Assembly (NCBI RefSeq): GCF_905171765.1
Contig: NC_053395.1
Span: 184,778,156-184,842,155, forward strand
Length of the DNA stretch: 64,000 nt
Direction of reading: 5' to 3'
Source of the DNA: Bufo bufo
Lineage: Eukaryota > Chordata > Amphibia > Anura > Bufonidae
Shown here: positions 37,201-49,200 of the stretch, piece after piece
Numbering within the stretch: position 1 is the stretch's first letter
Layout: each line of letters opens with the position of its first letter
The notes under the pieces: model-generated
The model's database searches: none
What the model saw: only the letters and a program-made list of their open reading frames with translations
Told to the model about the DNA's origin: nothing
Program-made: the position numbers and the translations under genes

Positions 37201-40200
37201 ATTATCTGCTCTGCCAGCAGCAGGGAGACTGCAGAGACTTTGAACATAGGATGGTTAAAATGTTATGTGCTGCCTATCTATATGTAATGCAATCAGTCTA
37301 CTGTGCCATGTGCCACTTGTGCAGAGGGTGGCAGACCAGGAACCCACCCTACTCAGAGGTCCACAGGTGGATTCATCTTTTCCCCTGTGAGCCAGTCTCG
37401 GAGTGGTCCTTGTGACCCCTGTGCAACTACCTTTGATTACCCTCAGATGCAACTTGCACGTCATGTAACACTCTGTGCAGTACAGCAGTGTATCCTGCAC
37501 AGACCACAGCTGGATAACTGTCTGATTGAACACTATCTATAGCCCTCGCTGTATGAATGGTTCATTATACAAAATAAACTAATGTATTACCCTGCTAATT
37601 CATCTTAGATAGACAGCTGGAATGAGCAGGACTCTCTTGTCACATTGCTTTTAGGAGTTTTGGGGCATTAATTGTGTTCAATATCTGACATTTACATGTT
37701 CTCACGTAAGGTAGGGAACAGTGCAGCCCTGTACTCCACCCTCACCACTGTCCCTAACTACTTGGACGCTCCACCCTGAACGGCGGCCACCAACTTAGCG
37801 ACCGTCCTTAACTTGACTAAGTACAGGGGCCTACACCCAGTGGGGTAAAAAAGTAGTCAGACATAAAGAGGTAAGAACTAGATAGGCAAAACCAGGATCA
37901 AATCAGAATGCAAAGCTAAATCAAAATCAGGCCAGAGTCCAAACCACAGAGATACGTCAGAACCATTAGAACATACAAACACAGAGTCAGGGTCAGTGCC
38001 AGGAGATAATGTCAGAGGAATAATCAGCAGTCAGGAGCAAGGTCAGAGACAATCCAAAAGTCATAGTACCAGGGATTCAAACAATAGTAAAATACACGCT
38101 AATGAGGCTAAGGAGACCAATCACAGGCAACTGTAGCCAGCAGTTGCCTTTTAAATAGTCCTCTTACAGGAAGCACATGACACCGGGTTCTGAGCCTGAT
38201 TGCCCTGGTATCCCTACTCCCTGATAGGCCAATCAAGGATGTGTGATGCCGGGGGCGCCGTTCTCTGATATGGAAGAGCTACTGAATATGTTACCTTATA
38301 CTTGTAAAGAATCATCATGATTCTAAGCAATTACTGTCATACTGTATACATGAAATATCTTCATAGTCTTCCTATATGTTATATTGGGCTCTGGAGCCTG
38401 AGGGGTCCTAAAATGTCCCTCTGTCCCATATGGACCCATACATATCACTTGAAGCCCCTGTTAAAAAAATTTACTCAGGGGCCCAGGAGCTTCAAGTTAC
38501 GCCTCTGACATTCATATTGTGTATAAAAACCCTACGATATGCAAAATCCCACATGTCACTTATTGGTATCCTGCGCTGTGTGTTCTACATAATCACAGAG
38601 CAGTAACAAAGACATAGTTGTTAAACCTCAGTATTTGTGTTTCTGTCATTACTATAGGTATGACAGGCAGAAGCTGGTGGCTAAAGAAATTCATAATTGC
38701 CAATACATAACATGCATGAATCCCACGGCTGGAAGTTTTTCCATTAATCCAAGGCTGCAGGTAATATACCATTCAGTATGTCACTTGTCTTCAGTGTATG
38801 AGGCGCTGCATTTGATGCATGACCTCACCCGTCACATACGCGATCTATCGTAACCATAGCGACCAGGGGAAAATGGTCATCATAGGTTTGTGTAATGTAT
38901 ATTGTATTTTATGCCAGCAGTTTTGCACCACACCATACACCAAACATAGTATAAAAGGAAGGACAAGAATAGATTACAACCTAAGCCATGTAATACCCAT
39001 GCTAAATGGCAAATAGTTCAGTGGCATGCTGTGTAATTTGCCATTTCTACTAAGCACATACTGTATAAGACCCCACAGTGAGCGATATCTGTGTGCAACT
39101 GTCAATAGGAACAAGTTCTAGGAACCTTTCTTTAAAAAATATGCGTACAGTTGGTGCACTGGTCACATTGCCATCTGCAAACCAGTCCTAAAATGTGAAT
39201 CTACAGCCAGGGGTTGGTTGCCTCAAGTCACAGTAAAACCATTGCAGATTGTGATTAGCGTGCAACCTAATTGCATCCCTATCGGTCAAAAAGTTGTGTG
39301 ACAATGACAAGAATTGGTTGGAAGATGGTTGTGATCATTGAAAGAGGACCAAAACCTTTACTTGGTTGCACAAATGCTGAGATTTTACTGCAGTTTGCTG
39401 GTAAACAAATGTCTCCATGGCACCCTAGGCAAAAGCAAAAAACATTTTATAGTAAAATTTCTTTGCTCATACACCCAAAATAACAATAATAATGCGTTGA
39501 GTTGTGGCACAATGACCACCAATACTGCTCCATATTGTGTCAGTGATGGAAATCTTCAAACGGCACTGTGACAAATACCGTACCCCGACTGACGTCGGAC
39601 ATCAACTACGTAGAGCCAGCGAAATACGGTAGGGTCACTGGTTACCAAGGCATAACGTTACGCTGTCCCTGAGGAGCAGGTAAGGTCAGCTTGGTACAGT
39701 GTTCACAGACTCCTCCGGTCCACACGGGCACAGAGAGGCAACAAGCTGAGAGAGCCTTTTCACCGCCCCAGTGAAACAGCGCGTTCTCAGCCCGGGTATA
39801 CTGCCACCAGTTTCTTGTTTGATATAAGCCCGGTCCGCTAAAGGGATTATATAGGGTAAGAAACCAACCCGCCGTAGCGTATTACTAGGCCGAAACACAG
39901 ACGTGGGGATTCGTGATCGAGATACCAGAACAACACAAGATTAAATTATATATTTATTTGCCTTAAGGGCTCACTAGACATAACACAATATACACAGAAA
40001 ATATATACAGTGGTCTGAGTGGTAAATACAGATGGCGTGGTACAAACAGGGCTAAGCAGAACAAAAAGGTCAGTTTACCAGGTATATAAGTCCTTTGGTT
40101 TGTGATGAGTTCTTAACTGTATTCACATGGGAAGCAGTGATGTCAGCCGGTTGCAGATCCCTCTAAACACATGGCACGATGTGACCTCCCTTCAGAGAAA

Positions 40201-43200
40201 AGACACGCCCGCTTGCTGGCACAAGCCTTTTAACCTGTAGCCGGCTCCTCCCCTCCTGGCCTCTGGGAGGGGTCCACTCCCCCTCTGCTGGGGCTGGCAG
40301 CAAATGAGCTACAAAACCAATTAGGGCTCATGGCTCCAGACTAGAATGTCGCAGGGAGGTGGTTCTGGGACCAATGGGTCCGCCTGGGTTCCGGCTACCA
40401 GTAAAGTCCAAGCATGGTACCGTTATTTGGTTTCTGTGGGGAGATATGTATATCTCCCCTCCCTGGCATCCCACCACCAAACTATGACCATAGGCCTGTT
40501 CATCGTGGCCACTGGGACACAAATATGTATCGGGTTTATGTCTGTGATGGACGGGTGATTCATAGTTCCTTATGAATCGCCGGTTCCATGATGTCTGATA
40601 ATGTTCATTGAACTGGGGAATGGCCTAGACCCCTGCAGAGAGGTTTTTCCTGTTCCATTAGCTGGGTTCCTGGCTAGCTGAATGGAGGTGAGAAATTGTA
40701 AACAAAGGTGGCCTGTAAGAAGTTCTCTGCTATTTGGCTGGGCTTTAAAGCAGGGTCCCCCTGAGTTCACTACCTCTGCTATCTGACAGCAGATGGCTGG
40801 TGTGGGAACATGGCTGACATTGAACAATAATCCATATTCCTCACACCTCCCCCTTTTAGAGGGCGCTAGGGGCAGCACATTCCTGTGTTTCCCTGTGCGT
40901 CCATCCGCACCCTCTCTGGTGGCGAATGACAAAGTGGTACGGCTGGAGCGCAAGGCTCCCATGTACCCACCTCCCATTCGTTCCTAGCCAATGGAGTCAT
41001 CCTGACTGAGCATGATACTGAAGCCACAATTACTGGCGTCAGTCGGTACTATAAACGGCCGCGTGAAGTCGGCTGCCTGGGGTACCAGGAAGCTGGAAAG
41101 GGTGTTCTTCAGCACCTGGAAGGCTGTCTCGCAGTCGTTTGTCCAATCGACTGCGGAGGGCAGCTTCTTCCTAGTGCAGTCTGTCAGGGGCCTCGCCAGG
41201 CTACTATAGTGGGGCGCGAACCCCCTATAGTACCCGGTGACATCACCTGGTTCTTGTCCCGGGGGGTGAGCCAGGATGCACTGGCATCCACTCTCCTGGG
41301 CTCCGGTTCCAAAGCTTCCCCGCCTGCCTGGGGCCCCTCACTTATGCCCAGCTCGCACTTTCCTGGCGTAAGGGTCAAGCTTGCCTGGCAGATCTCTCGG
41401 GGATCCTCCCATGTAGGACCGAAGATGGCAATGACCTCCAGGTACGCAGCCGCATACCCTTCGAGTCCCTTAAGCAGCTTGACCATCCCCTTAGAAGTGG
41501 AAGGCAGCAAATGAGCCACAAAACCAATTAGGGATCATGGCAGAGAGGTTTTTCCTGTTCCATTAGCTGGGTTCCTGGCTGGCTGAATGGAGGTGAGAAA
41601 TTGTAAACAAAGGTGGCCTGCAAGAAGTTCTCTGCCATTTGGCTGGGTTTTGAAGCAGGGCCCCCTGTGGAGTTCACTACCTCTGCTATCTGACAGCAGA
41701 TGGCTGGTGTGGGAACATGGCTGACATTGAACAATAATCCATATTCCTCACAGGCACCAAAAGGATTTGAGACCTCTGTAGAATGCCAGGACTTCTTTAT
41801 TTTGGGAATTGCTGGAGTATTTGCTTATGGAAGCCTACCAATGTCATGTGGTGGGTGGCAGCCCCTTTTGATATGGCATTGTATCACCAATGAGATTTTT
41901 TTTTTTAATTTTCTCTATTATTTAAACCTCATGCACACGGCCGCACTTTGGGTCCACGTCCGATGTGCATTTTTTGTGGATGACACACCAATTAATTTCT
42001 ATGGTCTGCAAAAAATGCAAACAGCACGCAGATGGTCATCTGTGTGCTGTCCGCATCCATGTGGCCATTCCATAAATTCTAGAAAATGTCCTATTCTTGT
42101 CTGTTTTGTGGACAAAAATGGTCATTTCTATAAGAAAATTGGGGCATGCGCATGGATGTACTTTGTCTTTTGCGGCTCTGGACTTGCAAACCACAAAATG
42201 GATATGGTCATATGCATGAGGCCTTACATCAATAAAAGCACCTTGATCCCTCTCCCGACCTGCAGGGATTGGGGAAGCCGGAGTTTGTGTGCGACAGCCC
42301 CTATCCTCCTGTGTGACACGGGGCTGCTGCACATTAGTTCCTATGAAGACCCTGCCTATGGGCTCCAAAAAATAGAAAGAATATATAATATAAATATATC
42401 AAAATATTTATCCCATACAGAAAACTGCAAAACTGAAAATGGCCGATTCGCTGTTTTTTGGTCGCTTTTCCTCCCACTAAAAATGTAATAAAAAGTGATC
42501 AAAAACTCATACACACCCCAAAATGGCATCAATGAAAAGTACAGATCGGGCAGCAAAAATTTAGACCTCACACAGCTCCATGCACATAACTACAAAAAAA
42601 GTTTTAGAGGTTAGAATATGTATAAAAACACAAGAAAAACTATACCTACGTGGTATCTCTGTAATCATACTAACTGGAGAATGAAAGTAACTGGTCAGTT
42701 TTACTGTATAGGGAACACCAGAAAAACAAAACCCATAAAACTGTTGAAAATATAATTTTTTTTTCCAATTTCCTACTACAGCGTAAGCAATTTTAAATGG
42801 TGGAATTAAAAAGGTGCAACTTGTCCCGCAAAAATCAAGCCCTCATATGGCTATGTGAACGGAAAAATAAAAAAGTTATGGTCCCAGAAAGGCAGGGAGT
42901 CAAAAACATACGCAAACGCAAAAATGAAAGAAACTTTTTGCTAATCATAAAGATGGCATAAGCTTAGACCTGCACCAGATTTTTCACAGGGGCTCAGGCT
43001 GGATGTGCATTTTCTCTGACTCTGAACTATTGGTTTGCTTACTTTGAGACATATTTTTATGCCACAATTGCGGCTCAGTTATGACACAAACTGGTGCATT
43101 TTACGCCCTTCCACCTTTCCTTTGAAGCTCTGCCCCTTTCTGCTAAGCCCCACTCCTTTCTGAAGACGTTGGAAAAAAGGGTAAAAACCCTATATGTGCC

Positions 43201-46200
43201 AAATTAGCCCAATTTGCTCCACTTTATCGAAAGATTTTTGGTGCAGTAGTACTTACTGTGTACTTTTTCTTCCTGCTAGACCCACTTCTGACTTTGCTTG
43301 AAATCTACATCAAAAAGTGCAGTGACAAAAGTTTGTGGGGAAAAAAACAATTGAGGAAAGGCTGACAATTCACATTAATGTTATTTGAATGTCCAACTGC
43401 ACAGTATGACCTAAATCTTGTTCTTCACCTTTCAGAGACACTTCTCCGTATTTGCTGTGCACTTTCCGGGTACGGAAGCTTTAACTACCATCTATAGCAG
43501 GATAATCAGCGCTCATTTTCAGCATGGAGGCTTCAGTTACAGCGTGGTCAAGTCTGTGTCTACACTGATACAAGCTTCTATTTGTCTCCATCATAAGATG
43601 AACCAGAATTTTCTCCCAACTGCAATAAGATTCCATTATATATTTAATCTGAGGGATTTAACCCAAATCTTTCAGGTAACGTTGATAATTTCTTACATCT
43701 CTGCCCTAACCAATGCCAGTCAAGAAATAGCTAAATTTATATCTTAGTGGCTAGCAAAAGAAAGGGGCACACTCAGATGGGAGCACTTGAATTGCCAAGG
43801 TATACAATTTAATAAAACATATAAAACAGATACAAACCACAAAAAAATGGGCATAAAACCATACATAAAAATGGCCCTATACAATAGTAGCACCTATACA
43901 ACCTGTGCTAGCTGCACGCTGCTTGAGGATCAAATGATGAGTCTCATGCACCAGTGTACTGCTTTTGCCATTGGCTGTTCAAGATATAAGCAATGGTGTA
44001 AATGAGACCTGTATCAGCTCCGCACCGTGATGAGTGCACCAGATGGTCAGTCCCGTATACAAATGCGCTGCAATGTGAATAGCCGTTTCAATGTAAATAG
44101 CCGTTTAGCGATTCGTCCACTCAGGCATGTGGCTATCACAGCAGCATTAAAACATACTCCAAATGCAGTCCAGTTCATAAACGCGACTTAATCACAGTCA
44201 GTCACTTAATGCAGCTCAGAAATATGCCTCCGTGACAGTGCCCAGTGAATGCACAGCTACAAAACAAGCTCCCCACAGGAGCAGGGTCTTACCCTTCTTC
44301 ACTGCCACTCTGCAGCGCTGGTCCCAGGCGGCCGCACACCAGCGGCGTCCCACGTGACCTGGTTGCTTGAGAGAACGGATGAAGCTGAAGTGTCGTCAAT
44401 AGTAAGGGACGGCTTTCACCAGATCCAAACGTTACAGACTTTCTTTCTTTGTCTCTTTGTTTGTAGATGTTATCTCTGCTGGACTAATGAGTGGAACGCT
44501 CACTCCTTATGCCAGACGCGTTTCGAGGTGCTGTACCTCTTCCTCGGTGGCCAACTGAGTGAGTGTATCCTCACTCTTAGGCCGAATGCACACGGCCGAG
44601 AGCGGTCCGTGGTATGCCGGGCTGGATTCCTGTTCAGAGCAGGAGCGCACGGTGTCATTGGTTGCTATGACGCCGTGCACTTCATGCCGCCGCTGCACTA
44701 CAGTAATACACTATACGACTGTATTACTGTACAGCAGCGGCGGCATGAAGCGCCGTGCGCTCCTGCTCTGAACAGGAATCCAGCCCGGCATACCACGGAC
44801 CGCTCTCGGCCGCGGAAAACGGCCGTGTGCATTCGGCCTTATATAGGGGACAAATATTCCCATAGTGCTTCACTTTATCCTGCATTACTAAACTCTGAAA
44901 TGGAGTAGGGTCTCCACAATATCATGCATTCTCAAATCCTGGTGTGGAATCGGCCCATATACTCTAAAAATGCCCAATCACATCCTAAATTACATATATT
45001 ATATATAATAAAATGATAAAACACATATATACCCTAGCATATTTGGGATTGGAGAAAATCGCATAAATCACAAGGTAGTGCAACAGAAAACGCACCAAAA
45101 ACGCATCAGAATTTACCTAGCGTCTTTCGTGCGGTTCTGCTAACTTTGGGTTACAATTCCCCATCATAAGTAGGGCATTTGTGAATTTGTCAACAATAAC
45201 ACTTATGGGTCTGAAAGGAACGCATCAATATAAAGAAAACGTTTACCCTGCGGTTTTGCTATATGTTTTTTTTTTTATGGTATCTTCACTATACATAGAA
45301 TTCCCTCGAGAAACAAAGCTCATACATATTCATTTCTCAAGATCCTTATAAGAGATGGAACATCCTGGATCCCAGAGAGGTACGTGTACAGGGAGAGCTA
45401 TCCGATAGGGAGGGGAGATCGGAGTGTCGATAGACGACCAGACTCCGATGTCCCATCACCACCGGACAACCCCCCCCAGTCTTCACAGAAATCCAAAGAC
45501 TTCCATCTCAGCGTTCAAGCCCCTTGGGATCATCGTATCAAATTCGAAGATCCTTCGTGATTCTTGTCTAGACATATGCGCTATGTGGTTCCCACCTCTC
45601 CAAGGTTTCCTGACTTTCTCAATCGCCATGAATCTTAGACCGGTGGGGTCACAATTGTGCATAAATTTGAAATGTCTCAACAAGGAATGTGTATCCGAAC
45701 CCTTCTTAATGTTTGAAATATGTTCAGCTACCCTCTTTTTGAGGGTTCATTTTGTTCTTCCTATATACTGCTTTCTGCAACTGCATTCGAGCAAGTATAT
45801 AACATCCGTAGAGTCACATGTCAAACATTCTTGTATATCCAGACTAAAGGAGTTGGCTACAGATTCCACTTTATTAGTTTTCCTAGAGAAGGTGGTGATC
45901 TTACAATTGGCACATCTACCACATCTAAAGAAGCCTTTTACTGCCAACCAGTTGTCTTTACTCTGAGCATCATTCTTTCTTTTAACAGTTGGGGCTACTT
46001 TCCCCGCCAAGTTTCCTGGTCTCGTGTATGTGATCTTTGGGGCCTCACTTAGGAGGGGACCTATAAGTTTGTCATAGGTGGCCCCAATGTCTCTGTATTA
46101 TTTTTTCCATTGTCCTATATTGGGAGTTAAATGGTAGGACAATTCTCAAGGCATTATCCTGTTGTTGAGGGGAGCTGGCGGAGAAAAAATCTTTCCTTTC

Positions 46201-49200
46201 CATTTTTTTCACCTTATCCAGCGAACTGTCTATTACCTGCACTGGATAATCCCTTTCTAATAACTGTTGTCTCAAACGCACTGCTTCATCTTCAAATTTA
46301 CTATCTTCAGTACAATTCTGTTTCAATATCCGGAATTGACTGGTGGGGACATTAATAGGCCAGCTCGGTAGGTGACAACTAGAAAGCCTAATGAAGCTAT
46401 TTCTAGTAACTTGTTTGAAGTATGTGTTACAGCATAATTTGTCCCCTTGGACACATATCTCCAAATCCAGGAACTCTACCCTTTCTTCACTTATATTGCG
46501 GCTAAACACTAGGTTCCTCTCATTAGTATTAATATTTTTCAGAAACATATCCAACGACTCGGGTGTATCTCGCCAAATGAACAAAATGTCATCAATTTAC
46601 CTACGCCATAGCACCAGACTCGTCCCCAGCTTGGGCATGATGACCTCCCCTTCCCACTGTGCCAAAAACAAATTGGCATAGCTGGGGGCGAATCTGGTGC
46701 CCATGGCAGTACCAGTTCGCTGAACATAAAATTCCTGCTCAAACGAAAGTAATTGTGTGTAAGTATGTATGTTACTCCTTCTAATAGAAACATCAACTGC
46801 TCATAAGGCAGATTGCTGTCTCCCGACAGTTGTTCATGCAGCGCCTCCACCCCCTGCGTGTGGTTGATCACTGTATATAGAGATCCGACGTCTAGAGTCC
46901 CCAAAATCCACTTGTCTTCGCATTTTATCATTTCTAGGCATTTTATAATGGCTGTAGTGTCTCTAATGTAAGATGGCATCCGTCTTACATAAGGTTGCAG
47001 CCATTGATCTATATACTTCGATAGGTTACAAGAGATGGAATCTATCCCTGACACTATCGGACGCCCTATCGAATGGCTGCAACCTTATGTAAGACGAAAG
47101 CCATCTTACATTAGAAACACTACAGACATTATAAAATGCCTGGGGACTCTAGACGTCGGATCTCTATATACAGTGATCAACCACACGCAGGGGATGGAGG
47201 CGCTGCACGAACAACTGTCGGTCCGTGGTATGCCGGGCTGGATTTGTCCCCTATATAGGAGTGAGGATACGCTCACTCAGTTGGCCACTGAGGAAGAGGT
47301 ACAGCACCTCGAAACGCGTCTGGCATAAGGAGTGAGCGTTCCACTCATTAGTCCAGCAGAGATAACATCTACAAACAAAGAGACAAAGAAAGAAAGTCTG
47401 TAACGTTTGGATCCGGTGAAAGCCGTCCCTTACTAGTGACGACACTTCAGCTTCATCCGGTCTCCCAAGCAACCAGGTCACGTGGGAGGCCACACTGAGG
47501 TCTAGCACACCACGTGGGACGCCGCTGGTGTGCGGCCGCCTGGGACCAGCGCTGCAGAGTGGCAGTGAAGAAGGGTAAGACCCTGCTCCTGTGGGGAGCA
47601 TGTTTTGTAGCTGTGCATTCACTGGGCACTGTCACGGAGGCATATTTCTGAGCTGCATTAAGTGACTGACTGTGATTAAGTCGCGTTTATGAACTGGACT
47701 GCATTTGGAGTATGTTTTAATGCTGCTGTGATAGCCACATGTCTGAGTGGACGAATCGCTAAACGGCTATTTACATTGCAGCGCATTTGTATACGGGACT
47801 GACCATCTGGTGCACTCATCACGGTGCGGAGCTGATACAGGTCTCATTTACACCATTGCTTATATCTTGAACAGCCAAGGGCACAAGCAGTACACTGCTG
47901 CATGTGACTCACCATTTGCTCCTCAAGTGGCGTGCAGCTAGCACAGGTTGTATAGGTGCTACTATTGTATAGGGGCATTTTTATGTATGGTTTTATGCCC
48001 ATTTTTTAGGGGTTTGTTTCTGTTTTATATGTTTTATTAAATTGTATACCTTGGCAATTCAAGTGCTCCCATCTGAGTGTGCCCCTTTCTTTTGCTATCC
48101 ACTTTTTTTACTCTGTGCCTGAGGGTGGGCCAATAAGGTGAGCACCTTATCCATCCACGGTGAGAGGTTGAGCCGCTGAGTTTCCTATTTCAAATTTATA
48201 TCTTAGACACTTAAAAAAACATAAAATGAACAAAAGCAAAAATGTATCTGTCTAATGTCAATGTATATATTGTATATGATGGGCAGGATTTATAATGTCA
48301 GTATATGAGGTTCCCGTTAAGCAATTTTCTATTGACTTGAAGATGGACAGGGACTTAATAACAATAAGGAGTTAAATCTTATTTAATATTGTATTTAAAG
48401 GGAATGACCTATCTGGGCAACTGCTTCTCTAAATGAGAACAAGTCTGGAAGCTGAAATCTTTGGGCATTATCTATTACCACCTTTGTCAGTTGCCAGGGA
48501 AAGCTGTTGAAGAAAGGTAGTTCTACATGACGCCCATTCAAAGGAATGGTTGACTATGCAGTACGGTCCTCCAGAGTGGGAGGACCTCTCCAGAGTGCTA
48601 CCACTCTAAAATGTCTATAAGTCCTAACATGATGGGGCAACCCCTTGAAAGGTCTCATATGGCTAGTCAGTTAGTCTGAGCCAAAGAAATTATTTGAATA
48701 GGTGTGTAAAATCCTCAGCTCATCGCCTGACTGCCAGTAATTTCACATGTTATTATATCTGCTAATGGCTTGAAATTTGAAATCCTATATATTATTAATT
48801 GTAATAATGTATACAATGACACAGCTCACCATGCATCTCGACCCTTTACTGGTTAAACCTTTTCCATTTTGATTGAATGGGGCTAAGCTGCAATACCAAT
48901 CACAGCCACTATACAATGCATAGCGCTGTGCTTAGCAAGCTGTGAGGAGGTTGCAGGGCTCTTAGTAGTGCCGCATCCTCTTCAAACATGCTGATCTGCA
49001 GAGGTGACGGGTGTTGGACCCCTACAGATCAGATATTGATGACCTATTCTAAGGATAGTTCATCAATATTTAATACCAGGGAAACCCCTTGAATAAAAAA
49101 AAAAATAAGAAGAGAAGTCATATCTGTCCTTTATACTTTCTCTCCCCTTATTATCCGCTACTGATTTTGGCTTCCAAAACTGCATATAAAACCTGAACGC

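Larger units (their letters stand above)
39567..41752 (-). mobile_element. Second gypsy element, internally deleted
   Basis: On the minus strand, sense begins TGTGAGGAATATGGATTATT and ends GGTATTTGTCACA. It is flanked by the 5-bp duplication GGCAC (39562-39566 and 41753-41757). The 3' LTR is about 1279 bp (39567-40845), preceded in sense by a polypurine tract AAAAGGGGGAGG. The 5' LTR (about 41503-41752) is shortened: relative to the 3' LTR, roughly 300 bp is missing at the CATGG|CAGAG join. The interior of about 650 bp has only fragments of coding sequence. The Gmr1-like element is unrelated in LTR sequence. Confidence 0.82.
43748..48191 (-). mobile_element. Penelope-like element with inverted terminal arms
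   Basis: The element is flanked by the 15-bp duplication AAATTTATATCTTAG (43733-43747 and 48192-48206). Arms of about 830 bp (43748-44576 and about 47245-48102) are inverted copies. Between them a minus-strand Penelope-type RT and a GIY-YIG endonuclease are encoded. Close to the right arm, 47035-47220 is an inverted copy of the first part of the RT, so the whole looks like two head-to-head copies joined at 47034 with most of the second deleted. PLEs are known to carry LTR-like ends in direct or inverted orientation. Confidence 0.85.
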
